This document shows, in pieces, positions 1 to 7,147 of a stretch of 19,324 bases of DNA. Position 1 is the stretch's first letter, and each line of letters begins with the position of its first letter. The DNA is from an uncultured Brevinema sp. GTDB taxonomy: Bacteria; Spirochaetota; Brevinematia; Brevinematales; Brevinemataceae. A program made the translations under genes and the position numbers. The notes beneath the pieces were generated by a model. That model made no database searches and was not told where the DNA came from. It worked only from the letters and a program-made list of their open reading frames with translations. The stretch spans positions 1 to 19,324 of the forward strand of contig CAMQSH010000019.1 in assembly GCA_947036575.1 (NCBI GenBank), read 5' to 3'.

Positions 1-150
1 TAGGTCTGTAACCACCTTGCCCACCTTCAGAATTATTATTCCTATTGTAGCCACCTTGTCCAGAGTTAGGTCTGTAACCACCTTGCCCACCTTCAGAATT
101 ATTATTCCTATTGTAGCCACCCTGTCCAGAATTAGGTCTGTAACCACCTT
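1..150. repeat. 66-bp in-frame tandem repeat in the IF-2 N-terminal region
   Basis: Copies begin at 1, 67 and 133 with a 66-bp (22-codon) period. Copies 1 and 2 differ at only two bases by direct comparison; the third matches for about 18 bases before the unique linker starts. Each unit encodes two Gly-Gly-Tyr submotifs, GGYRPNSGQ and GGYNRNNNSEGGQ. The array probably continues left of the window. Near-identity at DNA level points to recent duplication or homogenisation. Confidence 0.95.
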
Positions 151-343
151 GATTAGCATCACTTGGGGTTGGGACTTTTACTTCAGGTTGAACTTTTGGA
201 GTTATATCTACTGGAGAAGGAGTTGGTTTTTGAATCACAGGAGTTTCATTTTTTGTTTCAGATTTTGCTTCATTTTTTTCTACAGGTGTTGCTGGTTTTT
301 TTAGTGTTATTTTTATTTTTTTCTTACTATCATCTTGTGACAT
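1..343 (-). CDS. infB: Translation initiation factor IF-2, N-terminal part (runs off window)
   Basis: This is the 5' end of a minus-strand gene; the ATG at 343 is preceded by AAGGAGA. The first 114 residues are visible. They open with a lysine-rich stretch (MSQDDSKKKIKITLKKP), pass through a Pro/Thr/Lys-rich linker and enter a Gly/Tyr/Asn/Arg repeat region from about residue 65. No G domain is inside the window. The identification rests on position (third gene after rimP and nusA, the classical rimP-nusA-infB order) and on the basic, low-complexity N-terminus typical of bacterial IF-2. IF-2 is the GTPase that brings initiator fMet-tRNA to the 30S subunit. The start lies 42 bp after the nusA stop, so co-transcription is likely. 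The repeat domain is unusual and is described separately. A different RNA-binding protein with such an N-terminus cannot be excluded without the sequence to the left. Confidence 0.8.
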   Translation of the reverse strand, partial: MSQDDSKKKIKITLKKPATPVEKNEAKSETKNETPVIQKPTPSPVDITPKVQPEVKVPTPSDANQGGYRPNSGQGGYNRNNNSEGGQGGYRPNSGQGGYNRNNNSEGGQGGYRP

Positions 344-385
344 AAGTTCTCCTTATAACGTATAAGTAGGTCAAAGATTTTATCT

Positions 386-1747
386 TTACTCGTCTTCTTC
401 TTCTATTTCAATATTATCTTCAATAATTTTCCAAATTTCAACTGCTTCATTAAAACTTAGTCCTGTTTCTTTTGATAGATCTTCTACAGTAAGTTCTAGA
501 ATCTCTGTAATACTTTTAAATCCAGCATCTGCAAGAACTTCTATTTGTTCAGGAGTGAAAGGAAGCATATCTAGAGAAATAAGTTCATCTTCAACAATTT
601 CAAAGTTTTGAGTATCTGAAATTCCTAAAATATCATCCACTTCTTTTTGTTTTTCTCTAATGATCATTTCAAAATCAGAATAATTATTAAATCTAATTTT
701 CCAACCAAGAATTTCTTCTAACATGCGTTGATGAGAGCCTTGGCGTCCAATTAATGGAGCTAAAAATTCATCAGGAACAACAATCGTAGCTTCATTTGTT
801 TCATAATTTAAATCAATATTAAATACTTCAGCAATACGATTTTTAAGAACTCTACTAGCTTGAATAGCATTAGCAATAAGTTTTTTAGCATCTAAATCAA
901 ATCTAACAATCTCTATTCTTTCACTACCAAGTTCTTGACGAATAGGTTTAATACGAGCTCCAGCTTTACCAACAGTTACACTAATTGGATCTAATCCATC
1001 TACAAGTGATTGAAGAACAATTTTAGTAACTTCACCAGGTTTTCTTGAAACAGCTTTGATAACAAAAGACCCATCAGCAATTTCAGGAATATGAAGTTTT
1101 AATAATTCTTGAACTATATCAGGATTACTTCTTGTTAAAATAAGTTGACTTTCACCTTTACGAGTTACTTGTAAGACATCTTTCAAATAGACACGGATAG
1201 GATCACCTAGTGTTAGTACCTCATCTGGTAATGCTTCTGAGTAAGGTAAAAAAGCTTCTGTTCCTTTTGGTTCTAATGAAATATAATATCCACCATATTT
1301 ACTTTCTGTTCTTGATTTAACAGATCCAGAAAATAAGGTGTTTTTTTTATCTGCAAATTCCCCATAAATAATATCTTTTTGGATATCAGTTACTTTTTGT
1401 TTAAGAAGTTGTTTCATAATTTGAGCAGCTTGACGTCCAAATTTAGCTAAAGGAAGTTCAATTTCTATAACATCATCATTTTCAAATGTTTTGTTTGGAA
1501 ATAATTCTTCTGCATTTTTTATGCTTATTTGGGTTGTATCATCTTCTATATCATCTTCAGATGTTATTGTTTTAAGTTGAATAAGAGAGATACCTGATTT
1601 GTTAATAATTATTTTAACATTTTCGTATTCTTTACCGTATTCTCTTTTATATAGTGTTGTGAAAGTTTCTCTTAAAATATTTTCCGCCAACTCTTCTGAG
1701 ATACCTTGGTCTTTAGCAAAAGCTACAATCAGATCAGGAAAAGCCAT
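386..1747 (-). CDS. nusA: Transcription termination/antitermination factor NusA
   Basis: The product is 453 aa, a normal length for NusA. It binds RNA polymerase and nascent RNA and modulates pausing, termination and antitermination. Domains in order are an N-terminal RNAP-binding domain (about 1-130), an S1 domain (about 135-203), KH1 with GKAGARIKPIRQELG followed by SERIEIV (about 260-282), KH2 with a GRQG loop (334-337), and a C-terminal acidic helix-hairpin-helix segment (about 390-440) ending in a Glu/Asp tail. In KH1 the usual GxRG is replaced by GKAG, still a GxxG loop. The ATG is preceded by GGGAGGA at good spacing. It sits between rimP (36 bp upstream) and infB (42 bp downstream), so it is the middle gene of the operon. 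The HhH tail looks like a single copy, unlike the two acidic repeats of enterobacterial NusA. Confidence 0.96.
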   Translation of the reverse strand: MAFPDLIVAFAKDQGISEELAENILRETFTTLYKREYGKEYENVKIIINKSGISLIQLKTITSEDDIEDDTTQISIKNAEELFPNKTFENDDVIEIELPLAKFGRQAAQIMKQLLKQKVTDIQKDIIYGEFADKKNTLFSGSVKSRTESKYGGYYISLEPKGTEAFLPYSEALPDEVLTLGDPIRVYLKDVLQVTRKGESQLILTRSNPDIVQELLKLHIPEIADGSFVIKAVSRKPGEVTKIVLQSLVDGLDPISVTVGKAGARIKPIRQELGSERIEIVRFDLDAKKLIANAIQASRVLKNRIAEVFNIDLNYETNEATIVVPDEFLAPLIGRQGSHQRMLEEILGWKIRFNNYSDFEMIIREKQKEVDDILGISDTQNFEIVEDELISLDMLPFTPEQIEVLADAGFKSITEILELTVEDLSKETGLSFNEAVEIWKIIEDNIEIEEEDE

Positions 1748-1783
1748 GTATTCCTCCCAAATATATTACATAGTTTATTTATA

Positions 1784-2275
1784 TTATTTATTTTTTTTTA
1801 ATAATTTAGTATAATCACAGTACAGTTTTGATTTTTTAATAGCATCCAATGGAATAACAATCGTATTCTTTTCATTTTCTATTTGAAGAGTAATGGATTT
1901 ATCATCTACAGAAATAAGTGTACCTATTAAAAATCCTTCTTTTGTGATAATATGTTCATTTTCTATAATGAAAATTTTAAATGATTTTCCTATAAAAAAA
2001 GGATATTCTTTAAGGGATTTAAGTTCTCGTTCAACCCCAGGTGATTCAACAATCAAATCATAAGGTCTTTCAAAAGGATCATTAATATCTAAACGGCGTG
2101 AAATAATATCAGCAACTAAGGCACAATCCTCAGAAGTGATTTTTCTTTCTGTATGATGAATAACAATTTTTAAAACATCCTTAGTTTGCCCATAATTTAT
2201 TATGGTCTCTAAAGGTATAAAATTTAATGTTGTAACACTTTCTTCAACTACTTGATATATATCTTCTTTATTCAT
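1784..2275 (-). CDS. rimP: Ribosome maturation factor RimP
   Basis: The product is 163 aa, close to the family's usual 150-170. RimP is needed for maturation of the 30S subunit. The diagnostic stretch is YDLIVESPGVERELKS (about residues 71-86), matching the family pattern Y-x-LEVSSPGhdR-L. It is followed by a C-terminal small beta-barrel region (about 90-155). The start ATG at 2275 is preceded by GGGGA (2281-2285, minus strand). It is the first gene of the rimP-nusA-infB set. A 13-bp perfect hairpin ends about 8 nt upstream of the Shine-Dalgarno, so translation or transcription of the operon could be influenced by that structure. Confidence 0.93.
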   Translation of the reverse strand: MNKEDIYQVVEESVTTLNFIPLETIINYGQTKDVLKIVIHHTERKITSEDCALVADIISRRLDINDPFERPYDLIVESPGVERELKSLKEYPFFIGKSFKIFIIENEHIITKEGFLIGTLISVDDKSITLQIENEKNTIVIPLDAIKKSKLYCDYTKLLKKNK

Positions 2276-2293
2276 AATAGTCCCCAGATAATA

Positions 2294-2323
2294 AATTAAG
2301 GAGTCGCTCTCGACTCCTTAATT
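2294..2323 (-). terminator. Perfect 13-bp hairpin between the aldo/keto reductase gene and rimP
   Basis: Arms 2294-2306 (AATTAAGGAGTCG) and 2311-2323 are perfect inverted complements with a 4-nt loop. It lies after the stop of the upstream minus-strand gene, so a terminator is the simplest reading. The following minus-strand bases (TTATTATCT) are only moderately U-rich. The AT-rich tract at 2324-2350 has TATAAT-like words on the minus strand, so the stem could instead be at the 5' end of the rimP transcript. Confidence 0.65.
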
Positions 2324-2351
2324 ATTATATATAATTATATATTATATATTT

Positions 2352-3314
2352 TTATTTGTCAACATTTTTACAAAAAATATTTTCTAAAGAAATAATTTCT
2401 TCTTCATTAAGGGTAATTTCTATTGCTTTGATATTATTTTCTATCTGAGAAACATTAGAAGCACCTGTAAGAACAGAGACTACACCAGCTTTATGTAATA
2501 ACCAAGAAATAGCAAGTTGAGAAGGGGTACATTCTTTTGATTCTGCAAAAGAAATAAATTTTTCTATGATATCAAAATTTTCTGGAGTAAGATATTGTTG
2601 CATAAAAGAATTAATATCATCATTGGCAGCACGAGAATCTTTTGGGATTTCTCTGCCTTTTCTATATTTACCACTCAAAAATCCTTGAGCAAGAGGTGAA
2701 TAAGGAATTATTCCTATACCATTATTAACACATGTTGGAACAATTTCTTTTTCAACACTACGTTGTAATATATTATAACTTGGTTGATTTACGACAAATC
2801 TATCAAGTAAATATTGATCTTGAACTTTTAATCCTTCAATAATTTGAGTAGCAGTCCATTCACTAACACCTATATATAAAATTTTACCTTGTCTGATAAA
2901 ATCATCTAAAGTACGTACAGTTTCATAAAGATCAGCTTCCGTATCAAAACGGTGACAATAAAAGATATCTATATATTCTGTTCCAAATCTTTTTAAAGAA
3001 GCATTAATTTGTGTATGGAGATGTTTTCTTGACAATCCTTTACCATTAGGAAGTGTACTCATAGGAAAAAAAGCTTTACTTGTTAATATATAAGTTTCTC
3101 TATCATACTGACTAAGAATTTTTCCCATAACTTTTTCTGATTCACCATGTGCATAAACATTAGCACAATCAAACATATTAATACCTAGTTCATAAGCCTT
3201 ATTAATAATATTAGTTGTTGTTTCTATTTCTGTTGTATTACCGTATGTTAACCATCCACCTATACTGATCTCACTTATCTGTAAACCTGTTTTTCCGAGT
3301 TTTCGATATTTCAT
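2352..3314 (-). CDS. Aldo/keto reductase (Kv-beta/YghZ-like subgroup)
   Basis: The product is 320 aa, the normal size for a soluble single-domain TIM-barrel oxidoreductase using NADPH. It starts MKYRKLGKTGLQISEISIGG, the typical AKR opening. The catalytic tetrad is complete: D49 and Y54 in FDCANVY, K80 in TSKAFF, and H121 in FYCHRFD. The NADP-binding C-terminal part includes IPYSPLAQGFLSGKY (about 204-218) and the LTGASNVSQIENNIKA segment (about 282-297). The FYCHRFD and SPLAQGFLSGKY motifs fit the potassium-channel beta-like/YghZ branch rather than classical aldose reductases. It appears monocistronic, with a TTGACA-N16-TATATG promoter upstream and a hairpin after the stop. The substrate cannot be told from sequence; methylglyoxal or other small carbonyls are typical for this branch. 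Confidence 0.9.
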   Translation of the reverse strand: MKYRKLGKTGLQISEISIGGWLTYGNTTEIETTTNIINKAYELGINMFDCANVYAHGESEKVMGKILSQYDRETYILTSKAFFPMSTLPNGKGLSRKHLHTQINASLKRFGTEYIDIFYCHRFDTEADLYETVRTLDDFIRQGKILYIGVSEWTATQIIEGLKVQDQYLLDRFVVNQPSYNILQRSVEKEIVPTCVNNGIGIIPYSPLAQGFLSGKYRKGREIPKDSRAANDDINSFMQQYLTPENFDIIEKFISFAESKECTPSQLAISWLLHKAGVVSVLTGASNVSQIENNIKAIEITLNEEEIISLENIFCKNVDK

Positions 3315-3351
3315 GTTTATCTCCTAGTGTTATCTTATTTTTCAATATAAT

Positions 3352-3379
3352 CATATAATATTTATAATAAGTTTGTCAA
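3352..3379 (-). promoter_or_regulatory. Sigma-70-type promoter of the aldo/keto reductase gene
   Basis: On the minus strand TTGACA (complement of 3374-3379) is followed by a 16-bp spacer and TATATG (complement of 3352-3357). It starts just beyond the fliD stop and leaves a leader of about 30 nt with an AGGAGA Shine-Dalgarno before the ATG at 3314. Confidence 0.6.
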
Positions 3380-3387
3380 GTAAATTA

Positions 3388-5382
3388 CTATCTTAATCTT
3401 TGTTGTAAAGATTCGGATAAAGCTTTACTTTGTGTAATAGCTTGATTCATTTGTAATAAAGCTTGTCTCTCTTTTCTATCAGTATTTTCAATAGCTTCTT
3501 CTTTTTTTGTGATTTGATCATTCATTTCTTTCATTTTACGAGAATTATCTTGTTCTATTTTATCAAGGAATCCTTCACCACCTATCATCATTTTAAGAGT
3601 ATTTATGGAAGCAATGACAACACCTTTATCGCCAACATTATCTCCATCTGTATCCAAAACAAACAATTTATTAACATCTTCAAATTGTTCATTTAATTTT
3701 CGTTCTAATTCCCCAACATCTAATGTTAAAGTACCCTTACGTAAAGCATCTGGGTCATTATTCATAGAAGTTCGTCGTCTTGTGTAAATACCTATTTGAT
3801 CTAATAAACTAAGTGAGTTTTGATCTAATCCATGTGGAGAACCGGCTAGACGTCGCATCCTGTCTTTGAATCCAATTAATGATGTATTGCCGTAAAAAGT
3901 TCCTTCTTTTAAGTCTTCTTCATCTTCTTTTCTTAAGTGCAGAGGTTTCATTCGTCCAATTTGATCGAATGGAATAGTTGTATAAGTATAGATTTCTTCC
4001 ATGATATTATTATATCTTACAACCCATTGTACAATTGTTTCTTTAATTAATTCTATATCTGGTTCAATTTTGATTCTGATATTTCCTGTTTTTTCTTGTA
4101 ATAATTCTAAGGTTACTCCAGAAATTAAATCAGAAATAGTATTAGAAGGTCTGGTGATTTCTAAACCATCTAATAAAAAAGAAGCGTCTTGAGCTTTAGA
4201 GGTTTCATTATATGGTTTTAAAGTACCATCAGGCGAGGATATTAGAGTAAGATCTGATATATTTAATATTTTTTTTTCAGCCAAGGCAGTAACAGATGTT
4301 AAAGTTTTATTGATAAATTTATCTAATGAAATAGAATATTTTTTATTTTCAAGTTTTATATTTTCTACCGTATTGTCATCAAATGTCAAAACAAGTTGTT
4401 GTATAGGTTCTTTTATACTCTCTATATTATTAGTATCTAAAGTAATATCCTCTAAAATAGGAGTTGCACCAGGCAAGATAATATTGAGATTAGTTGTTTC
4501 ACCAATTTGATTCTGGGTGAGATTTGATAAAGAAATTTTATTAGTATTTGGTATTTCTATATTTTCGATTATATCTGTTAAAGAAGCTGAAAAAGATAAC
4601 ATAGTTTTATCTTGTAGAGGGTAGGACGTCTCTATATTGATACTAGAATTGGAAACAATTGTATTTGTATCTGAAGTTGACCATTGGAGATTTGTTTCAC
4701 TTTGTTCTCCTGTTGTAAGAATTTTAGCATCTAACAAAGGTGCTAAATCTCCTTCAAACATAATTTGGTTTGCTACTCCTTCTTTATTTCCCACAAGAGA
4801 AATAATTTTCTCTGTTTGTGAGGAGTTTAGAAGGTTAACATCTATAGTATTAGAAAGAGTTGATCTTAATAGATTAAAAAGAGAGGTAACATCTCCACCT
4901 GGAAATTGTATACTATTAGTGTTTGTATTAATAATAACAGAGAAATCACCTTTTGTAATCGCCTTATCTATAGGAATAGGGGCGGATGCAAAAGAATGTG
5001 GACTTGCTAATGTATTGATAGTGGCACGATATTCACCACGTTCCGCTGTTCTTGCGACTTGTATTTGTAATGCTGATGGATCTGAAACAGTATTAGTTAG
5101 GGATCTAAATGCAGATTCATAGCCCATAATATAGCGATTAACTTGTTCAAATTCTTCAACTTGTGTTTTAAAATCTTGCCACAATTCAAATTCAATTTCT
5201 TTATCTGTCATTGTGTTATTAAGATTTGTTAATTCATTATGATATGGTGCCATAATTTGATTTAGCATGTCGGAAATATCCATATCACTATCTTGTCCTG
5301 GTATTCCAGATATTTGAACTCTTTGAGCAATAGAAATATTAGGTATTATTACAAAAATAATTAAAAATAACACAATACGCAT
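3388..5382 (-). CDS. fliD: Flagellar filament-capping protein FliD with an added Sec-type signal peptide
   Basis: FliD caps the growing flagellar filament and helps flagellin fold. The protein is 664 aa from the ATG at 5382. The FliD core is recognisable: an ISGIPG motif near residue 24, helical D0/D1 N-terminal segments (about 35-95), beta-rich central domains, and a C-terminal FliD domain (about 440-664). The latter includes YGNTSLIGFKDRMRRL, SLSLLDQIGIYTRR, GTLTLDVGELERKL and a heptad-like terminal helix ending SESLQQRLR. The N-terminus is unusual: MRIVLFLIIFVIIPNISIAQ reads as a Sec signal peptide with a likely cut after Ala, whereas FliD normally goes through the flagellar type III apparatus. 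The ATG at 5382 is preferred over the GTG at 5388, because the Shine-Dalgarno AAGGGG (5389-5394, minus strand) abuts the GTG but lies at correct distance from the ATG. A sigma-28-like promoter lies upstream. Confidence 0.88.
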   Translation of the reverse strand: MRIVLFLIIFVIIPNISIAQRVQISGIPGQDSDMDISDMLNQIMAPYHNELTNLNNTMTDKEIEFELWQDFKTQVEEFEQVNRYIMGYESAFRSLTNTVSDPSALQIQVARTAERGEYRATINTLASPHSFASAPIPIDKAITKGDFSVIINTNTNSIQFPGGDVTSLFNLLRSTLSNTIDVNLLNSSQTEKIISLVGNKEGVANQIMFEGDLAPLLDAKILTTGEQSETNLQWSTSDTNTIVSNSSINIETSYPLQDKTMLSFSASLTDIIENIEIPNTNKISLSNLTQNQIGETTNLNIILPGATPILEDITLDTNNIESIKEPIQQLVLTFDDNTVENIKLENKKYSISLDKFINKTLTSVTALAEKKILNISDLTLISSPDGTLKPYNETSKAQDASFLLDGLEITRPSNTISDLISGVTLELLQEKTGNIRIKIEPDIELIKETIVQWVVRYNNIMEEIYTYTTIPFDQIGRMKPLHLRKEDEEDLKEGTFYGNTSLIGFKDRMRRLAGSPHGLDQNSLSLLDQIGIYTRRRTSMNNDPDALRKGTLTLDVGELERKLNEQFEDVNKLFVLDTDGDNVGDKGVVIASINTLKMMIGGEGFLDKIEQDNSRKMKEMNDQITKKEEAIENTDRKERQALLQMNQAITQSKALSESLQQRLR

Positions 5383-5420
5383 AGACACCCCTTAAATTAA
5401 ATAATATATCTCTATATATC

Positions 5421-5447
5421 ATATCGGTTTTTTTATATTTTTTATTA
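5421..5447 (-). promoter_or_regulatory. Sigma-28 (FliA/SigD)-like promoter of fliD
   Basis: Minus strand: TAAT (complement of 5444-5447), a 15-bp spacer, then ACCGATAT (complement of 5421-5428). The flagellar sigma consensus is TAAA-N15-GCCGATAA/T, so 7 of 8 bases match in the -10 and 3 of 4 in the -35. The expected transcription start is near 5414, about 30 nt before the fliD ATG. The GC-containing CCGAT word stands out in this AT-rich gap. Confidence 0.6.
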
Positions 5448-5479
5448 GAGTATACTTGAATAAAAAGGGTGAGTAGATT

Positions 5480-5878
5480 TTATTTAAGTGATAAATTTTT
5501 AAATAATTTTTCCCAACGTTTAAGAAAAGAGACTCTATATTGAATTTTTTGTGGCCCAAAAAAACTTCTGTGATCCATTCTTAATAAAATACCATCTCTA
5601 TTTTCTTCCATTGTTATAAGTAATAAGGAAGAACATTTTGGGGATGATATTTTCATAAGTAAGTTCATACATTCTTGATAAGATTCAATTTCATAGGCAG
5701 CACTCATTTTAAAAAACAGTAATTTTGTCCAAGTTAAAAGCCCTGTATTACCTTGTTTGAATTCCTTATTTTCTTTAGAAAATAAGGATTGAAATTCTTT
5801 AGCATTAATAAATCTATTCCATACAGATTTTTTATCTTCATTAAGGAATGTTTGCTCTAAGTAAATATTTTCATGCAT
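5480..5878 (-). CDS. Small conserved-looking protein, function unknown
   Basis: This is a 132-aa soluble protein with no signal peptide or membrane segment. I do not recognise it with confidence. The opening (about residues 5-40, an EQTF...VWNRFINAKEFQSLFS pattern) and alternating beta/helix character resemble START/SRPBCC (AHSA1-type) ligand-binding proteins, in which a VWxxFxxxxxF helix follows the first strand. The later GxLLRMDHRSFFGPQKIQYRV stretch could be two strands. That is only a weak resemblance. The start ATG at 5878 has AAGGAT upstream and is 9 bp beyond the rpiB stop, so it is probably the last gene of the rhodanese-rhodanese-rpiB transcript. Codon use matches its neighbours, which argues that it is a real gene. 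Confidence 0.7.
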   Translation of the reverse strand: MHENIYLEQTFLNEDKKSVWNRFINAKEFQSLFSKENKEFKQGNTGLLTWTKLLFFKMSAAYEIESYQECMNLLMKISSPKCSSLLLITMEENRDGILLRMDHRSFFGPQKIQYRVSFLKRWEKLFKNLSLK

Positions 5879-5887
5879 GTTTTATCC

Positions 5888-6358
5888 TTAGTTGTTTTTA
5901 TGTGATTTGCATTCAAAAAGTTCGATTTCGTGAATTTTATCAATTCTTTTTTGGTGACGTTCACCTTCAAATTCAGTGTTTAGCCATACTTTAACAAGAT
6001 TCAGGGCTCTTTGAGGCGCTAAGATTCTACCTCCTAAAACAAGAACGTTGGCATTGTTATGTAATTTGGATAATTCTGCTGTAAATTCATCTTGGCAAAG
6101 TGCAGCTCGAATACCTTGAACTTTATTTGCAACGTAAGATGCTCCTAGCCCTGTTCCACAGAATACTATCGCAAAATCAGCTTCGTTTTGTGAAACACTT
6201 TTTGCAGCTGGATACACAAAATCAATATAATCTACACTGTCTTCAGAATTAGTTCCAAAATCAATAACCTCATATTGATTGGCTATAAGCCATTTTTTGA
6301 TTTCTTCTTTTAAGAGATACCCACCATGATCGGTGCCTAGAGCTATTTTAGCTTTCAT
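5888..6358 (-). CDS. rpiB: Ribose-5-phosphate isomerase B (RpiB/LacAB family)
   Basis: The product is 156 aa, the usual size. It interconverts ribose 5-phosphate and ribulose 5-phosphate in the non-oxidative pentose phosphate pathway. Visible family motifs are GTDHGGYLLK (8-17; D10, H11), DFGTNSEDSVDY (33-44), the catalytic-cysteine loop FCGTGLGASYVANK (66-79; C67), GIRAALCQDEFTAELSKLHNNANVL (82-106; H100) and GGR (109-111). The reading frame is open upstream to 6469, but the family N-terminus KIALGTDHGG starts just after the Met at 6358, which also has AGAGG upstream; the longer frame overlaps the rhodanese gene. It lies 22 bp after the preceding rhodanese stop. Some family members act on allose or galactose 6-phosphate; the context does not suggest that here. 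Confidence 0.94.
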   Translation of the reverse strand: MKAKIALGTDHGGYLLKEEIKKWLIANQYEVIDFGTNSEDSVDYIDFVYPAAKSVSQNEADFAIVFCGTGLGASYVANKVQGIRAALCQDEFTAELSKLHNNANVLVLGGRILAPQRALNLVKVWLNTEFEGERHQKRIDKIHEIELFECKSHKNN

Positions 6359-6380
6359 ATTAAACAACCTCTTTAATAAT

Positions 6381-6734
6381 TTAATTTGAGTTATGATTAC
6401 AGTTTTGCTTAAGATTTTGCGAAAATAAGGAATATCCACCAAGAGAGTAGGCATCATATCCTGCTTCAAATAGAGCCAAAGCTGCTCTACCAGCTCTATT
6501 ACCGTAATGACAATATGTAAGAATAGTTTTATCTTTGGGTAGGAAGGAAGGGAGTGTTAATAAGTCCGAAAAGGGAATATTATGAGCGCATTGTAAAACA
6601 CCACCACTCAATTCAAAAGAATTCCTAACATCAATAATATAAATATTATCTAAATCTAGTGATAAAAATTCTTGTTCAGATATTTTCCTATCATGATTTT
6701 GGTGTAATTCATTATTAAACATATTGTTATCCAT
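6381..6734 (-). CDS. Single-domain rhodanese (sulfurtransferase), second copy of a pair
   Basis: The product is 117 aa with one rhodanese fold. Features are IIDVRNSFEL (33-42), the alpha/beta body, and the active-site loop C75-HYGNR with catalytic cysteine 75, followed by AGRAALALFEAGYDAYSLGGY. Rhodaneses carry a persulfide on this cysteine and move sulfane sulfur to acceptors. The gene overlaps the end of the upstream rhodanese gene by 8 nt. The ATG at 6734 has no clear Shine-Dalgarno, while the in-frame ATG at 6722 (Met5) has GGAT 6 nt upstream, so the true start may be 6722. Either start leaves the domain intact. The C-terminus (QNLKQNCNHNSN) is polar and probably disordered. Confidence 0.88.
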   Translation of the reverse strand: MDNNMFNNELHQNHDRKISEQEFLSLDLDNIYIIDVRNSFELSGGVLQCAHNIPFSDLLTLPSFLPKDKTILTYCHYGNRAGRAALALFEAGYDAYSLGGYSLFSQNLKQNCNHNSN

Positions 6735-7044
6735 TTAATTTTTTTATAATATTATCAGATAACTGAAAAAAACTACCCAAGTTAAAAGCTTGATAATGAT
6801 TATTTTTAAGGTATTCTGTAGCATTCTGTGATCTTGTGCCACTACGACAATATAATAAAATTTTCTTATCTTGAGGTATTTTATCAAGAGTTTTAGAAAT
6901 ATTTTCTACAGGAATATGTATAGCCGATTCTATATGATCATCTTCATACTCATCTATGGTTCTGACATCAATAACAATAAAAGAATCTTTTTGAAGATTA
7001 TTTATTTGTTCTTCAGATATATCATGGATATGAGGTATGGACAT
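6727..7044 (-). CDS. Single-domain rhodanese (sulfurtransferase), first gene of the cluster
   Basis: The product is 105 aa, cytoplasmic, with one rhodanese domain. It has VIDVRTIDEYEDDHIESAIHIP (24-45) and the active-site loop C66-RSGTR, the common GlpE/PspE-type loop length, then NATEYLKNNHYQAFNLGS. The start at 7044 is preceded by AAGGAGA at good spacing. It heads a minus-strand operon with a second rhodanese, rpiB and a small unknown gene, driven by the promoter at 7085-7113. The two rhodaneses share the same architecture but have different active-site loops (CRSGTR versus CHYGNR), so they probably have different sulfur acceptors. No sulfur-metabolism gene nearby identifies the partner. 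Confidence 0.92.
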   Translation of the reverse strand: MSIPHIHDISEEQINNLQKDSFIVIDVRTIDEYEDDHIESAIHIPVENISKTLDKIPQDKKILLYCRSGTRSQNATEYLKNNHYQAFNLGSFFQLSDNIIKKLNG

Positions 7045-7084
7045 AATAGTTCTCCTTTAGTATCTTATAAATATATATTATGTT

Positions 7085-7113
7085 ATTATACCAAAAAATT
7101 TTTATTATTACAA
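7085..7113 (-). promoter_or_regulatory. Sigma-70-type promoter of the rhodanese-rpiB operon
   Basis: Minus strand: TTGTAA (complement of 7108-7113), exactly 17 bp, then TATAAT (complement of 7085-7090). It lies in the divergent gap between the rhodanese and GH57 genes, with a leader of about 35 nt. I saw no comparably good plus-strand promoter for the GH57 gene in this gap. Confidence 0.65.
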
Positions 7114-7147
7114 GTTTTTAAATGAATAAATAAGTTAAGAGGACTCT

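Noticed and set aside
1..150. Direct repeats that might be mistaken for a CRISPR array
   Set aside because: The repeats are contiguous with no spacers, and the 66-bp period is a multiple of three inside a coding frame.
17..304. Plus-strand open frame with repeated segments
   Set aside because: It is the antisense shadow of the IF-2 repeat region. The minus-strand frame has a proper start, a Shine-Dalgarno and operon context.
4637..5122. 161-codon plus-strand frame inside fliD
   Set aside because: No ribosome site, no recognisable motif, fully antisense to a well-supported FliD coding region.
5383..5388. GTG start for fliD two codons upstream
   Set aside because: It would abut the Shine-Dalgarno AAGGGG with no spacing; the ATG at 5382 is at a normal distance.
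6359..6469. 37-codon N-terminal extension of rpiB
   Set aside because: The family N-terminus begins at the Met at 6358, which has its own AGAGG. The extension overlaps the rhodanese gene in another frame.
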